From: Plotosus lineatus
Taxonomy: Eukaryota; Chordata; Actinopteri; Siluriformes; Plotosidae
NCBI GenBank assembly: GCA_024760905.1
Contig: CM045731.1
Location: 25,205,001-25,269,000, forward strand
Reading direction: 5' to 3'
DNA: 64,000 bases
The first letter of the stretch is position 1; each line of letters starts with the position of its first letter. Shown here piece after piece: positions 33,227 through 45,000 of this stretch. The notes under the pieces were generated by a model. The model was not told the origin of the DNA. It worked only from the letters and a program-made list of their open reading frames with translations, and made no database searches. Both the position numbers and the translations under genes were made by a program.

Positions 33227-36200
33227 CTGGAGGAAATGGATGTGATCATGTGCATGTGTGTGTGAAAGCTCCTCTATCTCAGTGACTCTCCTCTGAAGAG
33301 CAGCAATCTCCTGCTCCAGTTGCTCCAGGAGTCGTTCAGCTCGACTCACTTCATCCTCCTCCTGAGCTCTGATCAGCTCCATCATCTCCAAGCGCTTCTT
33401 TTCCATTGAACTGATCATCTCAGCAAAGATCCTCTCCGTGTCCTCCACTGCTGCCTGTGCACTGAACTGTTAGTACACGAGATTTGAAGGTCACCTATCA
33501 TCCCTCTTTTACTGAGACACTAAATGACTGGTTATCCATGTTGTGTGTTTCTAGAAGCAGCTCTGTCTCTGCTCGCTGCTCACCTTCATAGTGCTCACAG
33601 CCTGTTTCAGCTCCTGCACCTCCTTCTGCTTCTCCTGGATTCTCTGCTGGAATTTCATCTGATCTTCTGTATACTCTCTCTGGAGAGAAATTTGGCACAT
33701 TTCACTGTTTTTACATAATGAGGTTATGAACTAAGTCAGTAAAATATTAACTGCAGTTCAAGGGTTAATGGATGTGTTAATGGTTAATGGTAGTGTTTGT
33801 TAGTATAAGGGGGACTGGGTTAGGCTCGGGTGTAAAAAGCCCACGGACTTTACCTTTTCCCTTATCAGGGGTCGCCACAGCGAATGATTCACACTTTTAA
33901 TTTGGCATAGGTTTTTACGCTGGATGCCCTTCCTGACACAACCCTTTAGCAAGGGACAGAAACACGCTGACGGCTTTGCAGCTACTTTTTACGAAAGTCG
34001 GCAATGGTTCTTTTACATGAACCTCTCACCATAGACAGTGAGAGACATGGTCCGCATTTGATAACCCAGTTAGCTGCACTGTGGGGACAGTGACAACCTT
34101 GTGGAGAGTAGGACTCGAACCCCCCAACCTTAGGATGAGCAATCTACCACTGCCCCATAGTATATTATGGACTATACTGTGCTAATTGACATTTGTTTTT
34201 GTTGATGTTGTTGTTTTGTATCCATCTCCTGACTTCACTGGAAATAATTATATCCCTGAGATCTTTTGACAGCCCCTTGCCACCCACAGTTGATTGTTTG
34301 CTACACATCCCTTGCCTAGAGTGCTCTGCGAAAAGCTGTTTTAATTCTGAACTAACCCGAATGAAACAGTTGGCACTCGGTGGAAGCATATTAGCTCAGG
34401 GTACAGTGGACTAGGTGATTGTTTATACCTGATTGAAGTTAGAAGTTTTTTAGAAGGAGTAAACTCTCTTTGTGATTCATGTTTTTTGAATGTTTTTCTG
34501 AGTTGCAGATATTATAACGTTCACTTAGCATGCAACTGAGAAAATAGGACTCAGCTCAAAATCTCTGTCAGGAATTTCTCTGTACAGTATTTAAGTCATG
34601 CTAGATAATAAGAAGTTTTTATCTGTGATGTATCATCATCATCATCATCATCATCTTTTTCTTCTTCTTTCATTTATTCTGGGATTGGGTCTTGGGGGCA
34701 GCAGCCTAAGCAATGAGGTTCAGACATCCCTCACCTCAGCCACTTCCTCTAGCTCTTCCGGGGGACAGCATGGCGTTCCCAGACAAGCCAAGAGACATTG
34801 TTCCTCCAGCATGTTCTAGGTCGACCCTGTGGTCTCTTCCCGGTTGGACATGCCCGAAATACCGCTTGTATCCATCATCTTGTTCTTTCAGTCACTACCC
34901 AAAGCATAGGGTGAGGGTTGGAATGTAGATCGACTAGTACATTGACAGCTTTACCTTACGGCTCAGCTCCCTCTTCACCACGACAGACCGGTACAGGCTC
35001 CGCTTTACAGCAGAGGCTGCAGTGATCTGTCTGTCGATCTCCTGCTTCGTCCTTCCCTCACTCCTGAACAAGACCCTGAGATACTTGAACTCCTCCACTT
35101 GAGACAGGACTTCATTCCCGACCTGGAGGGTGCATTCCACCTTTGTCCAACTGAGAACCTTGGCCTCGGACATGGAGTTGCTGATTTTCATACCGGCTGC
35201 TTCGCACTCGACTACGAATCGTTCTAATGAAAGCTGGAGATCCCGGCTTGACGAAGCCAAAAGGACATTATCCACAAAAAGAAAAGATGAGATCCAATGG
35301 CTGCCAAACCAAAACCCCCCAATGCCTCTGCTGCACCTAGAAATTCAGTCCATAAAAATTATGAACAGAATTCATGACAAAGGACAGCCTTGGTGGACTC
35401 CAACCCTCACCAGAAATAAATTCGACCTGTTGTTCCCAATACGATCCAACTCTGGCTCCGGTGATACAGCGATCGAATGACTCATAGCATCTGGTCCCGG
35501 AGTGCACCCCACAAGATAGTCCGAGGTACACGGACGAAGGCCTTATCCAAATCCACAAACACATGTGGACAGATTGGGCAGACTCCCATGTCCGCTCCAA
35601 GATCCTATGGATCTATCTGCCTGAAGGCAGAGGGAAACTACCCTTTCGTCAACTGGGGAGAACCCCATCGTGTGGGCACTGAGACAGAGGGCAACAAGGA
35701 TGCTCACACTGGCTCGCCACCTCTCCCCATGAGCAACTCCAGAATGGAATAAGCTCCAGCCTCTCTTGAGATGGGTGATTCCAGAGCCTAAGCTATGTGC
35801 TGAGGTGAGTCCAACTCTATCTAACTGGTATCTCTCCACCTCACGCACCAGGTCAGGCTCCTTCCTCGCCAGTAAGTTGACATTTCATGTTCCAAGAGTC
35901 AGAGTCAGGAGCTGAGGATCGGTCCAACAGAATCCATGCCTTTGGTTGCCACCCAACTCACATTGCACCCGACCCCTATAGCCCCTCCCACAGGTGGTGG
36001 GTCCATGGGAGGACGGATCCATGTCTCCTTTTCTGGCTGGGCCCAGCTGGGCTCCATGGGAAGAAGCCCAACCACCAGACTGGCCTGGCTCCAGGGGGGG
36101 TACCTTGGTGACCCGCGTCCAGGCAAGGGAAACTATGTGCTTTCTTTTTAGTCATTATAGGGGTCTTCTGAAGCACACTTTGTCTGGACCTTCACTTAGG

Positions 36201-38022
36201 ACCTGTTTGCCTTTTGTGACCCTACCATGGGCATAACACTCCCAACAACATAGCTCCTAGGATCATTAGGACACGCAATCCCCTCCACCACCATAAGGTG
36301 GCGATTCAAGGAGGGATTGTAATGTATTATTATTTTAATAAAAATCTGATAATTCTCACAACAAGCTGTAACAATGGTCTAGTGGTTAGCTTGTCTGCCT
36401 CATAGCAAGAAGGTCCTCAGTTTGATTCGTGGGCTCCGGTGTTTTTGTGTGGAGTTTGTATTTGCCTTCCAACATATGTTTGTGTGGGTTTCCTTCGTGT
36501 ACTCTGATCTCTTCCACAGTCTAAAAACAGATTGAACTAACTGGCTGCTTCAAATTGCTCCAAGTGCGAGTGTGATTAGTTGTATGTGTCTGTTTTGGTG
36601 CTGTGATGATCTGACAAGCTGCATAGGGTGTGTACTGCACTTTCACCCAGTGTCAGCTGAGATAGCCTCCAGTGTCCATGCGACACTAGTAAGATTAAAC
36701 AGTTCGGAAAACAAGTGAGTGATGAAAGCTGGAAAAAATGTTTTTGTATGTCTTCATTTTTGGCTGCAAAGTAAGAAAATGAGAATGTTTTGAAGTGGGT
36801 TCTGTGTCCATTGTCTGAGTGAAATTTATCATTCTGCCAAAATTAATGCTGCATGGGAAAATCTGAAGACTCACACTGAACAATATTAAATCTACCAAAG
36901 TGGTGTTGCTCTATGTACATTTCTCCGAATATGAGAGAGGTTGCAACGCTACCCCTATTTGTTTAGAGAGTGACGTACGAATTTGACTGGTGACAAGTTC
37001 TTTCACATTTATTATCATTTCCAAATGTTTTTTATGATTAATTAACTACATGGTTGAAGATTAATAGCAGTCTAAAAAAATACCCTGCTATCTCAGGAAG
37101 CTCTGACTCATTTGTTCTGGAGATAAAGTGTGCATACAGTGTGTTTTTATGACATAATAAAGCATGTCTGGATGTGCTGTTTATTATAGGGACTTTTATT
37201 CTCTATACTAGTAAGTGGGTGTCTGTCTCATCACAAGTTTTTAACACAACTTAGATTATGAAGAGGAACAATTCAGAACATTATTGTAAGTTGAAGAGTT
37301 CAAGCTCATTTCCATTACTTGGTGCCTTTATATAGTTTGTTCACTTCCTGGTTTGATAAAATGATGAGTGGAAATTGAACTAAAATTAAATACATTTTTC
37401 AATTCATAAAGAGATCATGAGATTTCACCTGTTTTTCAGTTCTGTACGCTTTGACAGAGACGGTGTCGTGTCCTTGATGTTCATCAGTCATACACAGATA
37501 ACAGATGAAGTTTTGGTCGGTACGACAGTAGATCTTCATTATTTCATCATGCTCAGAGCAAATCTTTTCCTCTAGGTTTCCAGAAGCGGCAACTAACTTG
37601 TGCTTTTTTAAAGCAGGAACTTCATAATGAGGCTTCAGATGAGTTTCACAAGAGGACACCACACACATCAGACAGGACTTGACAGCTTTGCGTTTTCTCC
37701 CAGTGCAGAAGTCACACTCCACATCTCCAGGTCCAGCGTAACAGGGAACAGGAGAAGCAGCTTGGTGTTCAGTCTCCGTCTTCAGTTTCTCCACCACTTC
37801 AGCCAGCATGTTATTTCTGCGTAGAACAGGCCTTGGAGCAAAAGTGTCTCTGCACTGAGGACAGCTGTACACTCCGCTCCCATCTTCCTGATCCCAACAG
37901 CCATTAATACACTCCTTACAGAAACTGTGACCACAGGAGAGAGTTAGTGGATACTTCAGAAGATCCATGCATACTGGACAGTCAAATTCACCCTGATCGA
38001 CAGAAATACTGGCCTCAGACAT
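31448..38022 (-). CDS. finTRIM gene, complete six-exon model (562 aa)
   Basis: Second complete finTRIM. Exons: 38022-37429, 33679-33584, 33466-33227, 33111-32961, 32185-32129 and 31998-31448, total 1689 nt, all GT/AG and in frame. RING ligands C15, C18, C30, H32, C35, C38, C54, C57; B-boxes about 103-132 and 155-190; coiled coil about 199-310; PRY/SPRY at the C-terminus. Compared with the neighbour at 17.3-28.2 kb, exon 3 is 6 nt longer and exon 4 is 9 nt shorter, both keeping frame. The predicted role is RING-type E3 ubiquitin ligase with SPRY target binding, by family; fish finTRIMs are often interferon- or virus-induced. Intron 1 holds a Rex3-like LINE; intron 4 holds a hAT beginning 34 bp after exon 4. 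Confidence 0.87.
32051..32127. repeat. (AT)n-(TG)n tract after a finTRIM donor
   Basis: A short AT run followed by about 28 TG units, (CA)n on the transcribed strand. Confidence 0.95.
32129..32185 (-). CDS. finTRIM (31.4-38.0 kb) exon 5, 57 nt
   Basis: VEDNQILISEPKSRDDFLK across split codons. The donor is ctgaaat|gtacacacac: the CA tract starts at intron base 3, so the 5' splice site is embedded in the repeat. Confidence 0.8.
32250..32918. mobile_element. Non-autonomous hAT element, second copy
   Basis: Same family as the element at 22.25-24.18 kb: left end cattgcttctcgatt, right end aattgagaagcactg. The internal sequence is shared (tatgaccctggcaaacatgc; attgcacctccactcc; cagcgagacggagatatt). 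It lacks the RTE and so shows the empty site gagatattaatat. Flanks atgaacag / gtctacag are only 5 of 8 identical, so the duplication has decayed. A long AT and T tract expanded inside. Confidence 0.8.
32552..32642. repeat. (AT)n followed by poly-T inside the hAT
   Basis: About 34 AT units and a run of 22 T. Confidence 0.95.
32961..33111 (-). CDS. finTRIM (31.4-38.0 kb) exon 4, 151 nt linker
   Basis: SSQSLSLSFSSVHEDSPIIT, then VNKHLSFDGVRNCLSDLRKR, ending QH with a split glycine codon. It lacks three codons (the CQxE part) seen in the paralogue. A hAT element begins only about 35 bp after the donor. Confidence 0.85.
33177..33223. repeat. (TG)n tract next to finTRIM exon 3 donor
   Basis: (CA)n on the transcribed strand, starting at intron base 4. 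Confidence 0.95.
33227..33466 (-). CDS. finTRIM (31.4-38.0 kb) exon 3, 240 nt coiled coil
   Basis: FSAQAAVEDTERIFAEMISS through RAERLLEQLEQEIAALQRRV to HDHIHFLQ. Two extra codons (HA in the HTHAHDH stretch) compared with the 234-nt norm. The donor reads CAG|GTAACACACACA, so the CA tract begins 4 nt into the intron. Confidence 0.87.
33584..33679 (-). CDS. finTRIM (31.4-38.0 kb) exon 2, 96 nt coiled coil
   Basis: REYTEDQMKFQQRIQEKQKE then VQELKQAVSTMK. Phase 0. Acceptor tttctctccag; donor gtgagcag. Confidence 0.87.
33848..34158 (-). mobile_element. tRNA-derived SINE (type 1A)
   Basis: RTE-like 3' end (ccttatcaggggtcgccaca) at the low side and tRNA-like head at the high side; the head is partly deleted (taaggttggggggttcgag then truncated A box). 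It lies in intron 1 of the finTRIM gene. Confidence 0.8.
34625..36325 (-). mobile_element. Rex3-like LINE with internal deletion
   Basis: The minus-strand 3' end is a (GAT)n tail at 34.63-34.65 kb. Going 5', it shows the RT C-terminal domain (LASSSRDLQLSLERFVVECE; QVEEFKYLRVLFRSEGRTKQ; SLYRSVVVKRELSRKVKLS), VHMCLWIW where VHMCFVDLEKAFD is expected after a frameshift, then the endonuclease part (LTSAHSLGSG; GVAHGERWRASVSILVA; FSPVDERV) and the 5' region shared with 29.8-30.2 kb. The first half of the RT is missing. Confidence 0.8.
36368..36715 (+). mobile_element. tRNA-derived SINE (type 3)
   Basis: Head acaatggtctagtggttagc, B box-like ctcagtttgattcgtgg, core gtgggtttccttcgtgtact, tail cagtgtcagctgagatagcc and gtaagattaaacagttcgg. 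Diverged. Confidence 0.7.
37429..38022 (-). CDS. finTRIM (31.4-38.0 kb) exon 1: RING and B-boxes
   Basis: Start MSEASISVDQGEFDCPVCMD, aligned with the neighbour's start; an upstream in-frame ATG (MGQFRK) six codons earlier is also possible. RING end VYSCPQCRDTF, then PRPVLRRNNMLAEVVEKLK. B-box 1 CDFCTGRKRKAVKSC, B-box 2 ICSEHDEIMKIYCRTDQNF. Exactly 198 codons, ending CAG|GTGAAA. Confidence 0.88.
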
Positions 38023-38172
38023 TTTCCTGAACTGCCCCACTTACAGATATGCAGCAAAAACATCTGAAATTAGGCGTGGCTTTTTGTATGTGTGTGGGTG
38101 TGAAAAGGGAACCGAAGGGGGAGGGAGGAATAAAGGAGCTCTTTGACCACTACATATACAGTACACTGAAAT

Positions 38173-38514
38173 CATCCCTTCATTTTCTGAACTGCTTAAT
38201 CCTAATAACGGGAGGTCACGACCCTGGGCAAGGACAAAGTACCCCCTAGACAGCTCACTAGGCCATCGCAGGTCAGAAACACACTGAAAGATTAGAGAAA
38301 CACACTGACAGCTAGACAGCTACTCTTGACAAAAGTCAGAAAGGGTTTTTTACATGAACCTCCCACTACAGACAGTGAGAGACATGACCGGCCTTTGATA
38401 ACCTACTTAGCGACACTGGGGGACAGCCGTGACAACCTGTTGATACTGGAGCTTCAACCCCCCCTGACCTTGGTCTCAGTAATCCAGCAACCTACCACCA
38501 GGCCACCAGTGTTC
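38173..38514 (-). mobile_element. tRNA-derived SINE (type 1B), perfect 11-bp target duplication
   Basis: B-type tail at the low side (cttcattttctgaactgctt), head at the high side. Flanks tacactgaaat (38162-38172 and 38515-38525) are identical. The insertion lies 150 bp upstream of a finTRIM start. Confidence 0.85.
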
Positions 38515-38730
38515 TACACTGAAATAAATGTGATTATTGTTCTTATCGTTCTTACTACACTACCAAGAAGATCATTATTATTTAGTTATTTTCTCTGTTT
38601 GGTTTAATTTCTTCAAGTTCTCATAATCATGGTACAGTATTTGAATGTGCTGAATGATGATCTAAGTACAGTACCAATTTTACTGCCACCTATTGGTCAA
38701 ATCCTTTAACTACAACTTGTTGGTCTGATA

Positions 38731-38731
38731 T

Positions 38732-38772
<41 letters not shown>
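38731..38772. repeat. (AAT)n microsatellite
   Basis: About 13 trinucleotide units (read as taa/aat). Confidence 0.9.
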
Positions 38773-38775
<3 letters not shown>

Positions 38776-38924
38776 TAAGTTCTGATTATTTGAACTAAAA
38801 TATTGGTATAGAAATAGCATTAATTAAGACAGTGATTATAAATAATAACAATATCTTACAAAAGAGCTACACATTTTCAAGGTTTATTAAAGTGTGAGTC
38901 TACATAGGGTCTATAAATATATAC

Positions 38925-39415
<491 letters not shown>

Positions 39416-39439
39416 CACCAAATATTTATTCTGTCATTT

Positions 39440-39971
39440 AAGGTGACATAACCTCACCACTGATCCCTAAGAACCGAGCCAGAACCCTGCATATAGATGT
39501 TGAGTGAAAATTTTGTGTTGCCCCTGTGGAGGAGCTCCACCACGTCAGAGACACTGTAAAAGAACAGAGTTCCTGCACTGTGATCTACATACACTCCTAT
39601 TCTGGAGGAGGATGGAACACTGAGCTCAATCTTAAAGTCGCTGTGATAGAGAAGGACGGAGGAAGAAGAGCAACACCACAGACTCCAGGACTGATCATTG
39701 CATCCAAAGACACACTCCTCATCTCACCCTTTCCTGCTGATGTCTTTATATGAGACTGATATTACCACCAATCTCTCACTGCTCCAGTCCACCTCCCAGT
39801 AACAGTGTCCACACAAACTCTCCTTACACAACACCTGACTGTAGGAGTCAAATCTCTCAGGATGATCAGAGTACGGCTGCTTTCTTTCGCTGCAGATCAC
39901 CGCTCTGTTAGTCTCGGTCAGAATGAGGTCATAATTCACAGTGTGGGGATCCAGAGTCAGATCACAGAAAT
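39440..39971 (-). pseudogene. finTRIM PRY/SPRY exon with three lesions
   Basis: Recognisable B30.2 exon (FCDLTLDPHTVNYDLILTET; YSDHPERFDSYSQVLCKESL; CYWEVDWSSERLVVISVSYK). An in-frame TGA follows SRKG (39724-39726), after which the same frame continues DEECVFGCNDQSWSL and SSSRIGVYVDHSAGTLFFY. A one-base insertion near the TKF/FSLN point then spoils the last strands. The acceptor AG is changed to AA (gtgtttaa|atttctg). It is the 3' exon of a further tandem member whose 5' exons were not found upstream. Confidence 0.9.
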
Positions 39972-40227
39972 TTAAACACAGGAAGTATATGAATGTTCGA
40001 TAATAATGACAGTATGTTTGTGTGTATATGTCCATGTGAATGTATTTTAAGCATTTTCCTTCAAGGCAGACTGGAGGCCAGTTTGGAGTTGTGTGATGCC
40101 TAATCTGGAACCAGTTATTTGTATTTTGACAGCAGGGAAAACTGGTTTGAGAGTCGCAACAATACTCAGAGTCAGTGTCTAGGGGCAGGATCTTCATGAC
40201 CAATGAGACCAAATAAACTGATCCCAA

Positions 40228-40567
40228 TGAGGCAGTGGTGGTCTAGTGGAATAAGGCACCGGCTCGCTGATCCAAAGGTTGGGGGTTCGAGTCCCACTCT
40301 CCACAAGGTTGTCACTGTCTCCCCAGTGCAGCTAACTGGGTTATCAAAGGCCGGCCATGTCTCTCACTGTCTATGGTGTGAGGCATGTAAAAGAACCATT
40401 GCTGACTTTCGTAAAGAGTAGGCTGCAAAGCCATCAGCGCGTTTCCGCCCTGCGATGGCCTGGCGAGCTGTCCAGGGTGTACTCTGCCCTCGCCCTGAGT
40501 TGGCTGGGATGGGCACCAGCCTCCCCGGGACCCTAATTAGGATGAAGCGGTTACAAAAAATGAACTG
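40228..40567 (+). mobile_element. tRNA-derived SINE (type 1B), perfect 13-bp target duplication
   Basis: Head ggcagtggtggtctagtgga, B box gttgggggttcgagtccc, B-type tail through ctaattaggatgaagcggtt. Flanks aaactgatcccaa (40215-40227 and 40568-40580) are identical. Confidence 0.9.
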
Positions 40568-40904
40568 AAACTGATCCCAAGAAGTAAAAGAAAAAGAGAT
40601 GCTCGTAGTGTGCCATTGTAACCATCACCCAAAATGGAGGTACTGTATTATAATTGCGATTCTCATTTCAAATTTGGGAATCTATTGGTCAGTTTGTCTG
40701 TGAACAAAATCCTGACTACACCTATGTACAGATTTTCCCCAAACTCAGTGGGGACACTACCCTAACTGAGTCCCAGAAACACTTTAATTTTGGAACGTCA
40801 AAGATAGAAGGGGAGGTCAGAGCAAACGTTTTGGATATAGAGCATTAGAATGTCAAAATGATAGTCAATAGATGCTGTTACAATGAAAAATTCACTCATT
40901 ATCA

Positions 40905-41235
40905 AAGATACTTAACCCCAATTAGAGTAGCTAGAGTAGCAAGGAGGCTGGCATCCATCTCAGCCGACTCTGGGTGAGGGCAGGGTACACCCTTAACAGT
41001 TTGCGAGGCAATTCCAGGGCCAACATCTCACTCTCACATCTAGGGGTGATTTGGCACAACCAATTAACCTACTGTGCATATTGACTGGGAGGACACTTGA
41101 GTACCCGGAGCAAACCCATACAAGCACGGGGGAACATGCAAACTCCACATAGAAACACCAAGACTGGGAATTGAACCCAGGCCTTCTTGCTGTGAGACGG
41201 ACGTACTAACCGCTACGCTACCGTGCTGCCTCATA
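40905..41235 (-). mobile_element. tRNA-derived SINE (type 3), minus strand
   Basis: Head (cggtagcgtagcggttagta, complement) at the high side, tail (agggtgtaccctgccctcac context) at the low side. No clear target duplication. Confidence 0.7.
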
Positions 41236-41412
41236 TGAAACACTAATAAGAAAATTATAAAATTACTGCAAATACTTTTGACCTTGAATGACCTTGAAAG
41301 GGGAAAGTCAAAAGGCCGAGGAACCCTTCACTCCAGAGTGCCTCTCTAGTTGTTGTTGTTGTGCTTGGTGATAGTATGACTTTGGTCACAATCATGGCTG
41401 GAAAAAAGCATA

Positions 41413-41525
41413 TACAGGAATTCCTCGCTTTCCGCGGTTAATGGGGACTGAGATCTCACGCGATCACAGATTTCCGCGAAGTAGGATCGACTCCCCCTGA
41501 CTGACGTATACGTACGTACATGTAT
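41413..41525 (+). mobile_element. Tigger-like element, left end only
   Basis: After ta, the terminus caggaattcctcgctttccg and gaagtaggatcgactcccc match the left end of the element at 58123-58603. The match stops where the RTE copy begins. Confidence 0.7.
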
Positions 41526-41526
41526 C

Positions 41527-42155
41527 TTCCTCTTCTTCTTTTCCTTTCGGCTGTTCCCTTCAGGGGTTGCCACAGCAAATCATCTGCCTCCATCTCATCC
41601 TATCCTCTGCATCTTCTTCTCTTACACCAACTGCCTTCATGTCCTCCTTCACCACATCCATAAATCTTCTCTTTGGTCTTTCTCTAGGCCATCTGCCTGG
41701 TATTTCTAACCTCAGCATCCTACTACCAATATACTCACTACCCCTCCGCTGTACATGTCCAAACCATCTCAATCTAGCCTCTCTGACTTTGTCTCGAAAA
41801 CCTCTTACATGTGCTGTCCCTCTGATATACTCATTTCTGATCCTATCCATCCTCGTTACTCCCAAAGAGAACCTCAACATTTTCATCTCTTCTACCTCCA
41901 GCTCTGCCTCCTGTCTTTTCCTCAGCGCCACTGTTTCTAAACCATACAACATCGCTGGCCTCATCACCGTCTTGTACACTTTTCCTTTCATTCTTGCTGA
42001 TACTCTCCGATCACACATCACACCGGACACTTTTCTCCATCCATTCCAACCTGACTGCATACGGTTCTTCACCTCTTTTCCACACTCTCCATTGCTCTGG
42101 ATTGTTGAGCCTAAGTACTTAAAATCCTCCACCTTCTTTATCTCTGCTCCCTGTA
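41527..42155 (-). mobile_element. RTE LINE, 3' 0.63 kb
   Basis: Open frame of 190 codons from VEDFKYLGSTIQSNGECGKE to the end. The tail (cgaaaggaaaagaagaag on the minus strand) is intact. The 5' edge lies directly against the GGAA-word segment. Confidence 0.9.
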
Positions 42156-43165
42156 AAGGAAGACCTTCAAATAATTCATGGAACGTTCATGGAAAGCAAG
42201 GAACACTTGAGGAACCGCTACGGCACTGCGCCATTTTAGAAGGAAGAGCTACGGAATGATTGCGGAACATGCGGAATGAAGGCGGAACATTCACGTTCAA
42301 CACGGAATGATTAAGGAATGAATGAGGAATGACTGAGGAATACCCGGCGTAACCACGTTTCAACGTGGAAAAATCGGCAAAGATCAAAGTATTTGCTCCT
42401 GATTCTGCCTATAAATATGCGGATTCGACCAAGGAAGCTCATTCGACTATATGTTTATAATTTATAATATGTTTATAATGCACAATAAATTTAAAATTTA
42501 ACATGTTTGTAATTCACCATAATGTTTCTGATGTGCAATATGTTTATAATTTACAATAAATTTATAACTTAACATATGTTAATATGTTTAATATCAATAA
42601 TGTCAATATGTTCCTTTTATTTGCACCTCAGTAAATCATATCAGACTAAAAACCATGCTCACAGTCCAAACCACAGTGATTATAACTTTAAAATTTTACT
42701 ACATGAACAGGAAAGCAAAGAATAAAGTGAATGAACTGGAATAATTTAGTGGAAGTGACTTCTTTGAGTGTTCCGCAAGTCTTCTGTGTTATCCGCAACC
42801 ATTCTGCAAATGTTCCGTATGTATTCCACAAACCTTCCATGAGTATTTCGTGGGGGTTCTGTGTCCGCTTTTGACCATCCAGAAGAGGAGGGATAGCTCG
42901 CGGAACGGTCAAAGAACACTGGCGGAATAAAAAGAATGATCACAGAATGTTTGATGAAATGATGGAACGTTTGCGGAACGACTGAGGAACCTAAGGGAAC
43001 ACTGTCGGAGGATTTTTCCGTGAACGTGCTATTGAACATGCTCAAAAGCATGGTCGTGGAAGACTTTAGGCCTGCTGGAAGCGGGGGAATACATTTGAAA
43101 TCATACAGAAGGACACAGAAGATGACGGAATGACTGAGGAACGTTGGAGGAGGATGACATTTTTG
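42156..43165. repeat. GGAA-word segment of unknown nature
   Basis: At 42156-42345 the word GGAA occurs about 14 times in 190 bp at spacings of mostly 8-15 bp, usually as GGAAC or GGAAT (tgcggaacatgcggaatg; aatgaggaatgactgagg). From 42769 to 42860 the complementary TTCC words occur (gtgttccgcaag, atgttccgtatg), and from 42899 to 43150 the plus-strand form returns (gcggaacggtc, gacggaatgactgagg). The AT-rich middle (42400-42760) lacks them. A short perfect stem ccacgtt/aacgtgg lies at 42353-42368. No coding frame and no known family recognised. Confidence 0.6.
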
Positions 43166-43387
43166 CTTCCGCGAGTCTGCTGCGCTCCAGTGAAATAGGG
43201 TAATAAGCACAGCTTCCTGTGACCACAGTAGAATTAAGTAGCTTGCTATATGAGTGAAAGGGAATATTGAATGTAATGATGGACAAAGGTGTATGAGAGG
43301 ATTAAATCGTCTCAGACTATATCAGCTGTTTTAGAGCGTGTGTGAGGAACAGGTGGTTTTGGAGATCAGACAGTGGGCGTTATCTGG

Positions 43388-43389
<2 letters not shown>

Positions 43390-43453
<64 letters not shown>
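43390..43453. repeat. (TG)n microsatellite
   Basis: About 31 TG units with one interruption. Confidence 0.95.
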
Positions 43454-43455
<2 letters not shown>

Positions 43456-43459
43456 AACC

Positions 43460-43745
43460 TATCTCAGGCATTATTGAGTGAAGGTGGAATACATCCTGTG
43501 CACCTCACAAGGCCATTGCAGGGCACTACTCACACAACTACTCACACTTCAAGTCAATTTGGAACAGCCTGTTAGCCTTATGTTTATGTCTTTGCACTGA
43601 GGGAGGAATACGGAGTACCTGGACAAAACCCACTCAAGGGCAGGGAGAAAATACAAACTCCACACAGAAACGCCTGAGCCTGCGAATCGAACCCAGAACT
43701 TTCTTGCTGCGAGACGGACGGCAAAATACTAAGCCATAATGCCAC
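43460..43745 (-). mobile_element. tRNA-derived SINE (type 3), minus strand
   Basis: Head (ggtggcattatggcttagta, complement) at the high side, core with caaagacataaacataagg. Tail lost at the TG tract. Confidence 0.6.
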
Positions 43746-43754
43746 CCTTAGAAA

Positions 43755-43755
<1 letters not shown>

Positions 43756-43830
<75 letters not shown>
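43756..43830. repeat. (CTA)n then (AAT)n microsatellite
   Basis: About 10 CTA units followed by about 13 AAT units. The AAT tract resumes at 44162-44203 beyond the SINE. Confidence 0.9.
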
Positions 43831-43831
<1 letters not shown>

Positions 43832-44160
43832 GGCAGTGGTGGCATAGGGTGCTGGATTGCTGATCCAAAGGTTGGAGGTTCAAGTCCCACTCTCCACAAG
43901 GTTATCACTGTCCCCCCAGTGCAACTAACTGGGTTATCAAAGGCCGGCCATGTCTCTCACTGTCTATGGTGTGAGGTTCATGTAAAAGAACTATTGCTGA
44001 CTTTTGTAAAGAGTAGCTGCATAGTCGTCAGCGTGTTTCTGCCCTGAAATGACCTGGCGAGCTGTCCAGGGTGTACTCTGCCCTCACCCAGAGTTGCCTG
44101 GAATAGGTGCCAGCCTCCCAACGACCCTAATTAGGAATAAGCGGTTACAGAAAATGAACT
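43831..44160 (+). mobile_element. Type 1B SINE inserted into an (AAT)n tract
   Basis: Head gggcagtggtggcatagggt (A box shortened), B box ggttggaggttcaagtccc, B-type tail to aagcggttacagaaaatgaa. AAT repeats lie on both sides, so the target duplication is hidden in the microsatellite. Confidence 0.85.
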
Positions 44161-44202
<42 letters not shown>

Positions 44203-44711
44203 CAAAGTTTATTCTGCTACAATACCAAGTTTAAATAACCATAAAATCCATGATAATTGCCATTTCCAAGTTGTAAAACAATCGAAATATCCACTCATTT
44301 TGATGATTTTGAAACCATATTTGTGATCAGAGGATTTCCTTTTTATTCATATTTGGTACCCGAATACTCTCCATACTTACAGAATCCCAGAAGGACACCC
44401 TGAATCATACAGCAGTAAACTAATGGTAAGCATCAACACAGACATGACTCGGTGTAAATCAAACTCATCTGCTGCTGTCATGATGCTAGTATGATCTCCC
44501 TGATTGGTCGAGAGTCGGCTTCATTTAGTATATGTTTGCTAGGAAGTTTCAAATGCGTTCATTCATAAACTGATTCTGGAACTGCAAATGCTTATTAGTG
44601 ACATAGAAAGTGATGTAACTCAGTCAGTTTACATGCTATAATAATATATTATGCATCATTCTGAAGCATATTAAATTACCAAATATATCAGTACAGTATA
44701 TCAGTATGTCA

Positions 44712-45000
44712 GAGGGGCAGTGTGGCCTAGTGGTATAGGTGCTGGATTACTGATCCTAAGGTTGGGGTTTGAAGCCCCACTCACCATAGGTTGTCACCCC
44801 ACCCCCTGTGCAACTAGATAAATGTAAAGTTCTTGATAGTGCTGTGATAAGCACTTCTTCCTATTGACAGCAATGATTGGCTAGCCATCACTTTGCGAGA
44901 CAGGGATGTGAGTTTATGCCATCCCTCCCTCCCAATGAGCTTAGCCAATTAGCTCTCATGGGCTAATGGATGATGGAGTAAAAAGCTTTTGCTTACATCA
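44712..45000 (+). mobile_element. Composite of type 1 SINE head and type 2 SINE body
   Basis: 44712-44815 is a clean type 1 head (ggggcagtgtggcctagtgg; ggttggggtttgaagcccc). From about 44.85 kb the sequence matches the type 2 body (agcaatgattggctagccat; ccaattagctctcatgggct). Either two truncated insertions or a recombination product. Confidence 0.5.
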
